Source: Phycisphaeraceae bacterium (GTDB lineage Bacteria; Planctomycetota; Phycisphaerae; Phycisphaerales; UBA1924). Taken from it: DNA of 64,000 nt. The notes beneath the pieces were generated by a model. It worked only from the letters and a program-made list of their open reading frames with translations. It made no database searches and had not been told where the DNA came from. The translations under genes and the position numbers were made by a program. This document shows, piece by piece, positions 25,201-35,090 of the stretch; position 1 is the stretch's first letter; each line of letters begins with the position of its first letter. Location of the stretch: contig JAHBXC010000001.1 of NCBI GenBank assembly GCA_019636675.1, forward strand, positions 682,001-746,000, given 5' to 3'.

Positions 25201-26147
25201 GCGACGACGCGCCGCCAGCGACTCTCGACCCCCTCCCGCGCATCGCCGATCTCGACCTGCGCTCGCCCGACGCCATCTGCGCCATCTTCCGCGACGCCGC
25301 CGACGCCAACCGCAACGCCGCCTGCCGGCGCGGCGCCGTCGACCTCATCGAGCCGCGAGGGTCTATCCTCGCCACCGGTGATCTCCACGACAACCCCGTC
25401 CACTTCGCGCGCGTCGTCGAGCTCGCCCAGCTCCACAGGCACACCGACGAACACCCGCGCCACATCACGCTCCACGAGATCATCCACGGCGGGTCGCTCA
25501 TGTCCGGCGTCGACCTCTCGCACCGCGCCCTCGCGCGCGTCGCCGCACTCAAGAGCATGTTCCCCGAGCAGGTCCACACCCTCCTCGCCAACCACGAACT
25601 CTCGCAGATCGTCGGCCTCGGCGTCGTCAAAGACGGCGTGCGCATGAAGGAGGCCTTCATCCACGGCGTCGAGTACGTCTTCGCCGACGACGCGAGATCC
25701 GTCCTCGACGCGATCGAGACCTTCATCCGGTCCATGCCCCTCGCGCTGCTCTCCGGTCGCGGCACCGACCATTGCGTACTCTTCGCGCACTCACTCCCCG
25801 AGCCCGCGCTCATGTCGCGCTTCGACCCGACCATCCTCGACCGCGACATGACCGAGGACGACTACGAACCCCGCCAGGGCAGCGCGCACCTCATGATCTG
25901 GGGCCGGCGCCACACGCCCGAGCAGCTGCGCGAACTCTCGCAGCGCTGGGGCGTGCGCATGTTCGTGCTGGGCCACGAGCACGCGCAGGACGGCGTCCGC
26001 TTCGTCCCCGACAACGCGGTAGTCCTCAACAGCGATCACAACGAGGGCGTCGCGCTCCGCCTGCCCCTCGACAACCCGCCCCCGATGCCCCCGGGAACGC
26101 ACAACGGCTGGGAGATCCTGCCCTTGCGCGATGAACCGATCTTCTGA
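25197..26147 (+). CDS. Metallophosphatase (calcineurin-like), coupled to the kinase
   Basis: 316 residues. GTG start overlapping the kinase stop. Binuclear-metal motifs in order: GDLHDN (family GDxHG/N), NHEL (GNHE), and GHEHAQ (GHxH) near the C-terminus; LMIWGRRHTPEQL lies between. Such PPP-like enzymes remove phosphate from Ser/Thr or nucleotides. The shared overlap suggests it opposes the upstream kinase, replacing the PP2C phosphatase commonly paired with such kinases. Cytoplasmic. An in-frame extension back to 25005 inside the kinase gene is rejected. Confidence 0.88.
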   Translation: MSDDAPPATLDPLPRIADLDLRSPDAICAIFRDAADANRNAACRRGAVDLIEPRGSILATGDLHDNPVHFARVVELAQLHRHTDEHPRHITLHEIIHGGSLMSGVDLSHRALARVAALKSMFPEQVHTLLANHELSQIVGLGVVKDGVRMKEAFIHGVEYVFADDARSVLDAIETFIRSMPLALLSGRGTDHCVLFAHSLPEPALMSRFDPTILDRDMTEDDYEPRQGSAHLMIWGRRHTPEQLRELSQRWGVRMFVLGHEHAQDGVRFVPDNAVVLNSDHNEGVALRLPLDNPPPMPPGTHNGWEILPLRDEPIF

Positions 26148-26376
26148 CCAACGGCAACTCGCTCGCGATCTCCCCGTGCTTCCACCGGGTGTTCTTGAGC
26201 TGAATCGTGTTGCGATCCATGGGGGAATGAGTAATCTGGATGCCGTGCTCCGGACGGAAGCCCGCTTCCGCCCTCCAAGGAGTCGACGCCCCGCCGGACT
26301 GCGCGCATCAGCGCAGGTCTCACCGCAGGCGGCTCGCGCCGGTCGCACGATCGTCATCCGAAAGCAGGCAAGGAGT

Positions 26377-29001
26377 ATGGAACTCAACGCCGACACGCAA
26401 ACCGCGTTGTCTAGCGCACGCACCACGCACGCACGCACTCGGCCGCGACGAGCGACCTCGCTCGCGGCGCTCGCGCTGCTCGCCAGCGCCGCGTCGCACG
26501 CGCACCTGGGGGGCTTCGAGGCCGCCGACGGCTACGCGCCGTTCCTCAACATGGTTCAGAACTACAACGCCGGCCAGTACGGCACGGTCTGCGGCCTGGG
26601 CGGCTCGCAGACCCCCATCACGCCCAACACCGGGCTGTGGGAAGCCCTCGCCGGCGGGTTCTTCTCCGGGGGCAGCGTCTCCTACGCCACGGGCCACTCG
26701 TGGTACGACCGCACCTGGGTCAACTCCGGCGGCACATCCGGCGCCGCCTCCGACCAGGCGCTCGTGCTCACCACCGGCCACGAGGGCTGGGGCGGACCGG
26801 CGCTCAAGTACAAGTACACCCTCGACTCCTGCGACCTCAACGGCTGCGACCCCGCCGACACCGCCGGACGCATCGTCAAGGTCTCGTTCTGGGTCTGCGC
26901 GCAGCTCGCCGGGCCCGAGCTCGGCGGCCAGATCCCCAACGGCTACTTCGGCGACGAGATCGCCTTCCTCGACTCCTCCGGCAACATCGGATTCATGCTC
27001 GGGCTGACCCAGCGAGCCACGGGCGACAGGGTCACCTACTGGAACGGCTCGAGCATGTTCGAGTCCACCATCGTCGCGGCGAACAACCGCTACGACCGCT
27101 GGGACATCACCCTCGACACCGGCGCGAACACCATCTCCGCCGACTACTACTCGTTCATCGCGAACAACACCACGACGGTGCTCACCAACGTCCCCATGAT
27201 GGCGAACATGAACGACTTCGCCGCCATGACCTTCCGCACGAGCCCGGGCGAGAACAACTGGAAACTCATGTCCGTCGACGATTTCGTGTTCGACTTCGAC
27301 TGCGACGCATGCGCCATCGCCGATGTCCTCGAAGTCGTCTGCGAGCTCGACGGCAGCGGCGACATCACCGCCAGCATCAAGATCACCAACAACTCCGGCG
27401 TCGACGCCACACGCATCCTCGTCACACCGCTGCCCCCCGGCGCGCCCGTCAGCGTCACCCCAAACGTCATCAATCAGTTCGTCGCAGGCACCGGAGGCAT
27501 GCACACCTTCGATGTCACCTTCGGCGGGCTGATCGACGGCGTCGAATTCTGCTTCGTCGTCACCCTCCTCGACGCGTCTGGCAATGTCTGCTGCTCCGTC
27601 GTCGTCTGCATCACGCCCGATTGCGACTGTCTCCAGATACGCAGCGCCAACTCCTCCATCGTCTGCGTCCCCGGTGCGCCCCCCGGAACCTACCTCTACA
27701 CCTTCCAGTTCGACAACCTCACCCCCGACACAATCCACCACATGTTCTTCTTCCCGCCCTCAGGCGTGACCATCAACCCCAACTATGTCGCCCTCGTCCC
27801 GCCCGTCGGCCCGCTGATGACCTCGCAGTCCATCACCCTCATGATCACCGGCGCCACGCCCGGCGAGAAGCTCTATTTCGACATCGGCATCCACGACCTC
27901 ATGCTCAACGAGTGCTGTGTTCAGGAAGTCTGCGTCGAGATCCCCGAGTGCGACGACATGCACCCACGCGGCGCCTGCTGCTTCGACGAGCCCGGCGTCC
28001 CGCAGCCCATCTGCGTCATCACCACGCAGGACGACTGCATCAACCGCTACCACGGCGTCTACCTCGGCAACAACACCACCTGCAACCCCAACCCCTGCCT
28101 GCCCGACCCGCAGCCCACCAGCACCCACCTCACCGCAATCACCCGCTGCTGCTGGCCGCAGGACCAGACGGTGACCACCACGCTCACCATCTGCAACAAC
28201 ACCGGCGTGCCTCGCAACTACTCGTGGTCGCTCAACAGCGTCGCAGGCGCCGGATGCAACACCATCATCGCGTCCAACTTCATCGCCCCCAACAACGGCA
28301 CGGTCACCGTCCAGCCCGGGCAGTGCGTGGACATCCCCATCACCATCTTCTGCGAGGGAACCCTCAGCACACCCAACGCGATGGCCTGCCTCGAGGCAAC
28401 CGTCACCGACCTCGCGAGCGGCACGAACTACACCAGCACCGGCAAGGTCGTCACGACGATCCTCGATCCGACCGGCAACATCCCGCGCTGGTGCGTGCCA
28501 GTCCCCGACCCGTCGATCTTCCTCGCAAGCGCCGGCTACGCCAACGGAACGTTCACCATCACCAACGAGACCATGTTCGACGCGATCTTCTCCTACCGGC
28601 TCATCTCCGGCGGCGTGCTCAGCGTCGACGGCAGGAACCCCGGCGAGCCCGTCGAGAACTTCGTCCTCATCCCCGGCGGACAGTCCCTGCCCATCCTCTT
28701 CGCCGTCTCCTTGACCGAAGAACGCCCCAATGAGTTCTTCGACGCGGTCCTCTTCGTCGAGACCGACGCCGGCTTCGAGCCCGTCGCCTCGCAGGCCTAC
28801 ACCCTCGAGCGCACCGAGCCCTGCATCGGCGACGCCAACGGCGACGGCAGCGTCAACTTCGCCGACCTCAACACCGTCCTGGGCTGCTTCGGCGCCGTCG
28901 GCGACCCGGGCCATGTCCTCGGAGACCTCGACCGCAACGGCATCGTCGACTTCGGCGACCTCAACATCGTCCTGACCAACTTCGGAACCAGTTGCAACTG
29001 A
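26377..29001 (+). CDS. Large secreted dockerin-type protein
   Basis: 874 residues. ATG at 26377 directly follows AAGGAGT (unusually tight). Signal peptide ends near ALLASAASHAHLGG after an Arg/Thr-rich N-region. Body: an N-terminal jelly-roll-like domain (about 30-330), then Cys-rich repeats with paired cysteines (CCSVVVC, CCVQEVC, RCCWPQD) interleaved with CARDB-like beta domains, and GACCFDE. C-terminus: two calcium-binding dockerin repeats, DANGDGSVNFADLN and DLDRNGIVDFGDLN. Dockerins bind cohesins in cellulosomes; in planctomycetes these tails are common on exported proteins and the partner is unclear. Terminator follows. Confidence 0.88.
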   Translation: MELNADTQTALSSARTTHARTRPRRATSLAALALLASAASHAHLGGFEAADGYAPFLNMVQNYNAGQYGTVCGLGGSQTPITPNTGLWEALAGGFFSGGSVSYATGHSWYDRTWVNSGGTSGAASDQALVLTTGHEGWGGPALKYKYTLDSCDLNGCDPADTAGRIVKVSFWVCAQLAGPELGGQIPNGYFGDEIAFLDSSGNIGFMLGLTQRATGDRVTYWNGSSMFESTIVAANNRYDRWDITLDTGANTISADYYSFIANNTTTVLTNVPMMANMNDFAAMTFRTSPGENNWKLMSVDDFVFDFDCDACAIADVLEVVCELDGSGDITASIKITNNSGVDATRILVTPLPPGAPVSVTPNVINQFVAGTGGMHTFDVTFGGLIDGVEFCFVVTLLDASGNVCCSVVVCITPDCDCLQIRSANSSIVCVPGAPPGTYLYTFQFDNLTPDTIHHMFFFPPSGVTINPNYVALVPPVGPLMTSQSITLMITGATPGEKLYFDIGIHDLMLNECCVQEVCVEIPECDDMHPRGACCFDEPGVPQPICVITTQDDCINRYHGVYLGNNTTCNPNPCLPDPQPTSTHLTAITRCCWPQDQTVTTTLTICNNTGVPRNYSWSLNSVAGAGCNTIIASNFIAPNNGTVTVQPGQCVDIPITIFCEGTLSTPNAMACLEATVTDLASGTNYTSTGKVVTTILDPTGNIPRWCVPVPDPSIFLASAGYANGTFTITNETMFDAIFSYRLISGGVLSVDGRNPGEPVENFVLIPGGQSLPILFAVSLTEERPNEFFDAVLFVETDAGFEPVASQAYTLERTEPCIGDANGDGSVNFADLNTVLGCFGAVGDPGHVLGDLDRNGIVDFGDLNIVLTNFGTSCN

Positions 29002-29027
29002 CCCCCTCACGACAACCCGAGCACATC

Positions 29028-29062
29028 AGCCCCCGTCGGCCCGCCCCGGCGGGGGCTTTCCT
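29028..29062 (+). terminator. Rho-independent terminator
   Basis: AGCCCCCG (29028-29035) / CGGGGGCT (29050-29057), then TTTCCTT. Confidence 0.8.
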
Positions 29063-29079
29063 TCCCTCGCACCCCATCA

Positions 29080-29562
29080 TCACTCGACCGGATACCGAGC
29101 GCCCACGCGCGCGCTGTGCCACGACGCGCCGCACTCCGGGCACACCACCAGCGAATCCTCCCCCTCCAGCGCGTCGCGAAGCGGATAGCCGCAGCTCGCG
29201 CACACGCCCCACGCCAGACACCGGCGCACCGACCTCGTCTTGCGCCGCCAGTGCCACAGCGCGATCAGCCCGAACACCAGCGTCCAGAACGCGAGCATAC
29301 CCGCGATCTGGCGCCAGCCCGCGTTCACCGGAGGCCACCCGCGAGAGACAAGACGCAAGCCCATCTGGACGAACGCCACCGAGGCGATGAACAGCAGCAT
29401 GAGACCGACGAACCGCAACGGCTGCTGCGGCACGGCCAGGCGCAATTCACGCCTCTGAAAATCAGTCAAACCTTCCTTCAGATCCCCCGGATCGACCAGC
29501 GGCACGCGCGCCCCCCGGTCATCCTCGATCGTCAGCCATCGCTCCAACACCCGCATTCGCAT
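29080..29562 (-). CDS. Membrane protein with C-terminal zinc ribbon, function unknown
   Basis: 160 residues. Two hydrophobic helices around residues 50-68 and 88-106, then a C-terminal zinc ribbon CASCGYPL...CPECGASW facing the cytoplasm. RBS GGAGG lies 7 nt before ATG. Similar short CxxC...CxxC membrane proteins are frequent in planctomycetes; no role is known to me. Convergent with the dockerin gene, divergent from the aldo/keto reductase. Confidence 0.75.
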   Translation of the reverse strand: MRMRVLERWLTIEDDRGARVPLVDPGDLKEGLTDFQRRELRLAVPQQPLRFVGLMLLFIASVAFVQMGLRLVSRGWPPVNAGWRQIAGMLAFWTLVFGLIALWHWRRKTRSVRRCLAWGVCASCGYPLRDALEGEDSLVVCPECGASWHSARVGARYPVE

Positions 29563-29642
29563 CCTCTGTCCTCCAGAATCCGCCCGCCACTCGGCACGCC
29601 AACAATCTCACGCACCGCCAGCCCCCCATTGGAGCACACACG

Positions 29643-30734
29643 ATGACCTCGCTCAAGCACTATGTCACCCTCGGCCGCAGCGGCCTGCGCGTGTCTCCCC
29701 TCTGCCTGGGCACGATGACTTTCGGCGAGGAATGGGGCTGGGGCTCCAGCGTCGAGGACTCCAAACGCATCCTCGCCGCCTACCTCGACCGCGGCGGCAA
29801 CTTCCTCGACTGCGCCAACATCTACACCAAGGGCCACTCCGAGAAAATCGTCGGAGACTACCTCCGAGGCCTCGGCGCACACCACCTCGGACGCGACCGC
29901 GTCGTCATCGCCACCAAGTTCGGCGGCAACATGTTCCTGGGCGACCCCAACGCCGGCGGCGCAGGACGCAAGGCCATCCTCGACCAGGTCCACCACTCGC
30001 TCCGGCGCCTCCAGACCGACTACATCGACCTCTACTGGATGCACTTCCACGACCGCCACACCCCCATCGACGAAACCATGCGCACCCTCGACGACCTCGT
30101 GCGCAGCGGCAAGGTCCGCTACATCGGCTTCTCAGACACCCCCGCGTGGATCGTCTCTCGCGCCCAGACCATGGCGGAACTCAAGAGCTGGACGCCCCTG
30201 GTCGCGCTCCAGATCGAGCACTCGCTGCTCGAGCGCACCGTCGAGGCCGATCTCATGCCCGCCGCGCGCGAGCTCGGGCTGGGCGTCACGCCCTGGTCGC
30301 CCCTGAAGGGCGGCCTGCTCACCGGCAAGTACACGCGCACCACAAGGCCCGGGCAGGGCGAGTCGCGCGCCGCCGCCAAGGAGCTCGACGAGCGCACGCT
30401 GACTGTCATCGACGCGCTGCTCAGCGCCTCGAAGAAGGTCAACGCCTCGCCGGCGTCGGTCGCCCTTGCGTGGGTGCGTCAGCGCGCCGGCGTCGCGTCC
30501 ACCATCATCGGCGCGCGCACGATGGAGCAGCTCGACGCCAACCTCGCGTCGCTCGATGTCACGCTCCCCCAGAGCGTCGTCGACGAACTCGACGCCGTCA
30601 GCAAGCCGACGCTCCCCTTCCCCCACGCTTTCCTCGAGAACATCCCCACCGTCACCCACGGCGGCACGACCATCAACAACCTCTCGCGCGACCCATGGAA
30701 CCTCGCCCCAGCCACGAACGCCGAGCGCCACTAA
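29643..30734 (+). CDS. Aldo/keto reductase
   Basis: 363 residues, NADPH-dependent TIM-barrel oxidoreductase. Catalytic tetrad visible: Asp in FLDCANIY, Tyr of the same motif, Lys in ATKFGG, His in WMHFHD. C-terminal cofactor segment STIIGARTMEQL matches the AKR11/AKR9-like bacterial group. Substrate unknown. GGAG lies 8 nt before ATG. Confidence 0.92.
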   Translation: MTSLKHYVTLGRSGLRVSPLCLGTMTFGEEWGWGSSVEDSKRILAAYLDRGGNFLDCANIYTKGHSEKIVGDYLRGLGAHHLGRDRVVIATKFGGNMFLGDPNAGGAGRKAILDQVHHSLRRLQTDYIDLYWMHFHDRHTPIDETMRTLDDLVRSGKVRYIGFSDTPAWIVSRAQTMAELKSWTPLVALQIEHSLLERTVEADLMPAARELGLGVTPWSPLKGGLLTGKYTRTTRPGQGESRAAAKELDERTLTVIDALLSASKKVNASPASVALAWVRQRAGVASTIIGARTMEQLDANLASLDVTLPQSVVDELDAVSKPTLPFPHAFLENIPTVTHGGTTINNLSRDPWNLAPATNAERH

Positions 30735-30764
30735 AACGCCCAATCTTCTCCCTCCTCCCGCTTG

Positions 30765-30795
30765 CCTCGTGCCCCGTGCCCCGTGCCTTCCCCCC
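30765..30795. repeat. CTCGTGCCCCGTGCC dispersed repeat, copy 2
   Basis: CCTCGTGCCCCGTGCC then CCGTGCCTTCCCCCC, between aldo/keto reductase and the universal stress protein gene. Confidence 0.7.
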
Positions 30796-31623
30796 TCAAT
30801 GCACCAGGATGATCGGCGCCTTCACGCGTTTGAGCACCCGCGGCGCCGTCGAGCCGAACAGCAACTCGGCGAGCCACGACTCCCCATACGCGCCAAGCAC
30901 AACCAGCGAACCGCTCGAATGCTGCGCGAGCGCCTCCTCGACCGCGTGGGCGCAGTCGTGCGACTTCGCGGTCGCCGTCACCGTCGCAGGGCACCCCTCG
31001 GGCAGCGCCTCGCGGGTGCGCGCGACCGCTTCCTCGGGTGTCTGCCCGTCACTGGGCAGCGCGACGACGTCGAGGGGCCAGCCGGTTTCCTTCGTGAGCA
31101 TCCCGGCGAAAATCATCGCGCGTTTGCCCTCCGCCGTGCCGTCGAACACGCTCACCAGCCGGTCAATCGGGGACGCGTCCTCGCTGACCACCAGCGTCGG
31201 ACAAGGCGAGGCACGCACGAGCCCGCGCGTCATCGAGCCCACCCCCGACTCGCGGAAGCGACCCTTCTTGCCGACCGCGATCAGGTCGTCCGCGTTGGCC
31301 ATCTCCACCAGCACCTCGCGCAGCGAGCCCTGCTCGATGCGCCCCTCGAGCGAGACCCCCCTCGCACGCGCCTTGGCGTGCAGGTCGTCCATCTCGCGCT
31401 CGGCCCACGCGCGCTGCTCGCCCAGATCCTCCGCATAATTTGACATAGGGCCCGGATCAATCGCGACCATCGGGTCCGCCAGAACCGGCGGCGGGGGCAG
31501 CGGCTCGACCGTGTAGACCGCGAGCATCGGGCGCCGAAGCGTCGACGCGAGATCCACTCCAAGCTGAAACGCCGCCCTCGCCAGTCGCGAGCCGTCGTAC
31601 GCCACGATGATCCGTCCGAGCAT
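30796..31623 (-). CDS. Tandem universal stress protein (UspA family)
   Basis: 275 residues, two Usp domains in tandem. Domain 1: RIIVAYDGSRLARAAF ... AVGKKGRF; domain 2 starts near PTLVVSEDASPI and has SLVVLGAYGES before ELLFGSTAPRVLKRVKAPI. The G-2x-G-9x-G(S/T) ATP-binding pattern is partly preserved in the second domain. RBS GGAGG before ATG at 31623. Role: stress/energy sensing, by family. The 282-bp gap to the next gene has a T-rich run and G-rich repeats but no gene. Confidence 0.9.
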   Translation of the reverse strand: MLGRIIVAYDGSRLARAAFQLGVDLASTLRRPMLAVYTVEPLPPPPVLADPMVAIDPGPMSNYAEDLGEQRAWAEREMDDLHAKARARGVSLEGRIEQGSLREVLVEMANADDLIAVGKKGRFRESGVGSMTRGLVRASPCPTLVVSEDASPIDRLVSVFDGTAEGKRAMIFAGMLTKETGWPLDVVALPSDGQTPEEAVARTREALPEGCPATVTATAKSHDCAHAVEEALAQHSSGSLVVLGAYGESWLAELLFGSTAPRVLKRVKAPIILVH

Positions 31624-31905
31624 GAGGAACCTCCAAGCGCCTCAGAATACCCGAGTTGGACGCCGCGCAGGCCCGCGCGCCCCGAGAATCGCGGAATGCC
31701 CCGCTGCATATTCACAAATCGTCAAGATCTTGACTTGCCTTTTCACCAGCGAGAGGTCATACTCTGGGTGCCCCCGGAAGGGCGGCGTGACTGCCTCTGG
31801 CGGTCCGCCGCCTTTTTCTTTTTTTCATCATCGCGCAACCCTCCGGGGGCATAACGGGGGCTTCGGGGGCATCCGGGCGCCCGCCTTCGCACGATCCCGT
31901 TGACG

Positions 31906-33075
31906 ATGGACCCCACCCTCGCCGCCACCGCGTTCTTCGCAGTCGTCTGTCTCGCCTGGCTCGGCATCGTCGTCCCGGCGACGATCGGACTTGTGCATAT
32001 GCCCCGCCTGCCGGATCTGCGCGACGCGCCGCCTGCACGCGTCAGCGTGATCCTCGCGGCCAGGGACGAACAGACCCGCATCGAGCAGACCGTCCGTCGC
32101 GCGCTCGCCCAACTCGGAGTCGACCACGAGGTGATCGTCGCCGACGACCGCTCGACTGACGAGACGCCCGCCATCCTGGGCGCCCTTGCACGCGAACAGC
32201 CGCACCTGCGCGTCGTGCGCATCGACGAGCTCCCCGCCGGTTGGCTCGGCAAGTGCCACGCGCTGCACGCCGCCGCCGCCCACGCGACGGGCGACATCCT
32301 CGTGTTCATCGACGCAGACACCTGGCTCACCGACACCGCCGTCGCGCGCGCCGTCGCGCTCGCCGCCCGGCTCGACGCCAAACACCTCTGCCTCGCGCCC
32401 TCGCACGCGTCCACGACGCTGCCCGGGCGCGCCGCGCTCCTCGCCGGCACGACGCTCCTCGGTGTCCGCGCGTTCTTCCTCAACCGCGACCTGCCCACCG
32501 GCTACATGGGCATCGGCGCGTTCAACATGATCGACGCCGCGCTCTACCGCTCCTTCGGCGCCCACGAACCCTTGCGCCTTGAAATCGTCGACGACGTGAA
32601 GCTCGGCATGCTCGCGCGCAAGGCCGGCGCACGCTCGCGACTCGCCTTCGCCTCCCACGATGTCGAGGTCGAGTGGGCAGGGTCGGCGCGATCCCTCGTC
32701 GCCGTCCTTCGCAAGAACGCCTTCGCCACCCAGAACTTCTCGATCGTGCGCACCACGCTTCTCGCGCTCGTCGCGATGCTCTGCCTGCTCGCGCCGATCG
32801 CGGCGCCCGTCGCCCTCGCGCTCGCCGAGCGCGACGCGCTCCGGCTCGCCGCGGCCTGCGCGCTGGGTGCCTACCTCGCGACGATCGTCCCCGGCGCGCT
32901 CGGCGCACGCTCCCAGCGCTGGGGCCTCGCCGGGGCGCTGCTCTCGCCGCTGGCGTACTGGATCATCCTCTTCGCGGGCGTGAACTCCGCCGCTCGCACC
33001 CTCCTCGAAGGCGGCGTGCGCTGGCGAGACACCTTCTACCCCCTCGCCCAGCTCCGGCGCGGCGTCGTCCGCTGA
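31906..33075 (+). CDS. Membrane-associated family 2 glycosyltransferase (HpnB-like)
   Basis: 389 residues. N-terminal membrane helix, then a GT-A catalytic domain: SVILAARDE, VADDRSTDET, WLGKCHALH, FIDADTWL (DXD) and EIVDDVKLG (the ED/acid-base region), then two to three C-terminal helices. Closest to hopene-associated HpnB and crtQ-like transferases that modify lipids; acceptor not determined. ATG at 31906 preferred over TTG at 31900. Confidence 0.85.
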   Translation: MDPTLAATAFFAVVCLAWLGIVVPATIGLVHMPRLPDLRDAPPARVSVILAARDEQTRIEQTVRRALAQLGVDHEVIVADDRSTDETPAILGALAREQPHLRVVRIDELPAGWLGKCHALHAAAAHATGDILVFIDADTWLTDTAVARAVALAARLDAKHLCLAPSHASTTLPGRAALLAGTTLLGVRAFFLNRDLPTGYMGIGAFNMIDAALYRSFGAHEPLRLEIVDDVKLGMLARKAGARSRLAFASHDVEVEWAGSARSLVAVLRKNAFATQNFSIVRTTLLALVAMLCLLAPIAAPVALALAERDALRLAAACALGAYLATIVPGALGARSQRWGLAGALLSPLAYWIILFAGVNSAARTLLEGGVRWRDTFYPLAQLRRGVVR

Positions 33076-33259
33076 CCACTCCCCCCACGCGCAGTCGCCC
33101 GGGAGGGTAAACGCCCCCCGTCCGGCTACAATCGCACGCGAGCCCTGCCCTGCGCTGACGACCCCCCACCCACCCCCGGGAGCGTCGCCCACGCCCGGAC
33201 GCAGTGCCCGCAGACCCGCCCCGTACGAAAACGACCCCCACCGACGCTCTGGAGCGCCC

Positions 33260-34696
33260 ATGGCCGGCAAGACCTCGACCGACCCCAATGTCTTCATCCT
33301 CCCCGACCTGGGCGAGGGCGTGCACGAAGCCGAACTCATCCGCTGGCTCGTCAAGCCCGGCGATCGCGTCGAAGAACACCAGACCGTCGCCGAGATGGAG
33401 ACCGACAAGGCACTCGTCGAGGTCCCCTCCCCACGCGACGGCGTCATCAAGACCCTCAACGGCGAGGTCGGCGAGATCATGAAGGTCGGCGCCATCGCCT
33501 GGACCTACGAGGGCGCGTCCAGCGCAGCCCCCGAGCCCAAGCCCCAGTCCCAGACCGCGCGCGGCGTCTCCACCACCAAGACCGTCGAGCGCCAGGGCGC
33601 CGTCGTCGAGCACGCCAACGAGGGCGAGCGCGAGGACGCCGGCACCGTCGTCGGCTCCCTCTCCGAGATGCCAGGCCTCACCGCCGCCGCCGGCAAGGCC
33701 CTCGCCACCCCCGCCGTGCGACGCGTCGCGCGCGACCTGGGCGTCGACATCGACACCGTCCCGGGATCGGGCATCGGTGGTCGCGTCACCGAAAAAGATG
33801 TCCGCGCCTTCGCCGAGCACTCCTCGTCCAAGCCCGGGCGCAACGGCAGCGCGCCGCACGCCGCCCCCTCGCGCCGCGACGACCACGAGGTCATCGAGCG
33901 CGCCCCGGCGCCCGCCCCGCGCCGCGAGTCCCACTCCACCCCCGCCCTGGCGGTCAATGTCCCCGAGCGCCCCCGCCCCGCCGCCCCCAGCGCGCCGGGC
34001 GAGCTCGTCCGCATCCCCATCCGCGGCGTGCGCAAGACCATCGCCGCCCGCCTGCGCGAGAGCGTCAACACCGCCGTCCACTTCAATGTCATGGACGAGG
34101 CCGACATCACCTCCCTCGACGCCGTGCGCAAGCGCACCGCAGCTAGCAGCGGCGAGAAGATCTCCTTCCTCCCCTTCGTCGCGTCCGCCGTCTGCAAGGC
34201 GCTCCAGGCCTACCCCTCGCTCAACGCCACGGTCGACGACGACGCCGGCGAGGTCCTGCGCCACCGCGCCGTGCACCTGGGCATCGCCGCCGACACCGAC
34301 CACGGGCTCACCGTCCCCGTCATGTTCGACGCCGACCGCATGGGCGTCCTCCAGATCGGGCGCGAGATCGACAACCTCGCGCGCATGACGCGCGACCGCT
34401 CCATCCCGCGCGACCTGCTCATGGGCAGCACCTTCACCATCAGCAATGTCGGCTCCTACGCCGGGCGCTTCGCGACCCCGATCATCAACTACCCCGAGGT
34501 CGCCATCCTCGGCGTCGGGCGCGCCCGCGACGCGGTCCTCGTGAAGGACGGCATGCTCAAGATCGCCAAGGTCATGCCCCTCTCGCTGGCCGCCGACCAC
34601 CGCGTCGTCGACGGCGCCGAGGCGGCGCGATTCCTGCAGCATGTCATCGACCTGCTGCAGGCGCCGGAGAACCTGCTGGCGCCGGCGCGTGGCTGA
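33260..34696 (+). CDS. Dihydrolipoamide acyltransferase (E2 component)
   Basis: 478 residues. Lipoyl domain with Lys50 in METDKALVEV, Ala/Pro-rich linker, peripheral subunit-binding domain (ATPAVRRVARDLG), then the acyltransferase core with catalytic DHRVVDGA (His447, Asp451). It belongs to a pyruvate or branched-chain 2-oxo acid dehydrogenase; the choice is not clear. No E1 or E3 genes are adjacent. A -10-like TACAAT at 33127-33132 would give a leader of about 125 nt. Ends at a terminator. Confidence 0.92.
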   Translation: MAGKTSTDPNVFILPDLGEGVHEAELIRWLVKPGDRVEEHQTVAEMETDKALVEVPSPRDGVIKTLNGEVGEIMKVGAIAWTYEGASSAAPEPKPQSQTARGVSTTKTVERQGAVVEHANEGEREDAGTVVGSLSEMPGLTAAAGKALATPAVRRVARDLGVDIDTVPGSGIGGRVTEKDVRAFAEHSSSKPGRNGSAPHAAPSRRDDHEVIERAPAPAPRRESHSTPALAVNVPERPRPAAPSAPGELVRIPIRGVRKTIAARLRESVNTAVHFNVMDEADITSLDAVRKRTAASSGEKISFLPFVASAVCKALQAYPSLNATVDDDAGEVLRHRAVHLGIAADTDHGLTVPVMFDADRMGVLQIGREIDNLARMTRDRSIPRDLLMGSTFTISNVGSYAGRFATPIINYPEVAILGVGRARDAVLVKDGMLKIAKVMPLSLAADHRVVDGAEAARFLQHVIDLLQAPENLLAPARG

Positions 34697-35090
34697 AACG
34701 CCCGTGGGTAGCGTGGTACCGCGCAGCCGTGCCACGAACAACGTACTGAAACAACACCAGCGCCGCGTCACTCACGCGGCGTTGTTCTTTCTCTCTCCTG
34801 TCGAGCGCAGCGAGATGGGAGGGGCCAGGGAGGGCTACCCGCTCTCCCGTCTTCACTCCCCACCCTCTGCCTTCTCTCCGCTCTTGACCCTCCGCGGTGA
34901 ATCTCTTCTTCGCTCGCGGGTGCACGGATCAACGAACCACCCGCGCTTCGAGCCCCGTGCTCCCCCCCGGGGCTCTGATCCGATTTCTCCCATTTTCCTC
35001 TTGGATTCACGCTCCCTCTGTGGTACCTTCCGGCCGCACAGCCGCCGCCCGGCGGGTTCGGTCGAGTCACTCCGTTCCGAGGAGCGTCGC
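34697..35090. repeat. Repeat-rich intergenic region upstream of the FGE-like gene
   Basis: 394 bp without a gene. Holds a 23-nt element GCGTGGTACCGCGCAGCCGT... (34711-34733) present inverted at 36239-36261, a terminator, and a composite element (about 34793-34960: CTCTCCTGTCG...AGCGCAG...ATGGGAGG..., CACTCCCCACC..., CTCCGCGGTGAATCTCTTC..., GGATCAACGAACCAC) that reappears in the same order at 63461-63760. The end carries GAGGAG, the RBS of the next gene. Confidence 0.7.
34761..34791 (+). terminator. Rho-independent terminator of the E2 gene
   Basis: CGCCGCGT (34761-34768) / ACGCGGCG (34774-34781), extended by ACAAC/GTTGT pairing, then TTGTTCTTT. Confidence 0.75.

Noticed and set aside
31732..31760. 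TTGACT...CATACT as a promoter for the GT2 gene
   Set aside because: Spacing of 22 bp, or a weaker alternative pair at 17 bp, does not make a convincing promoter.
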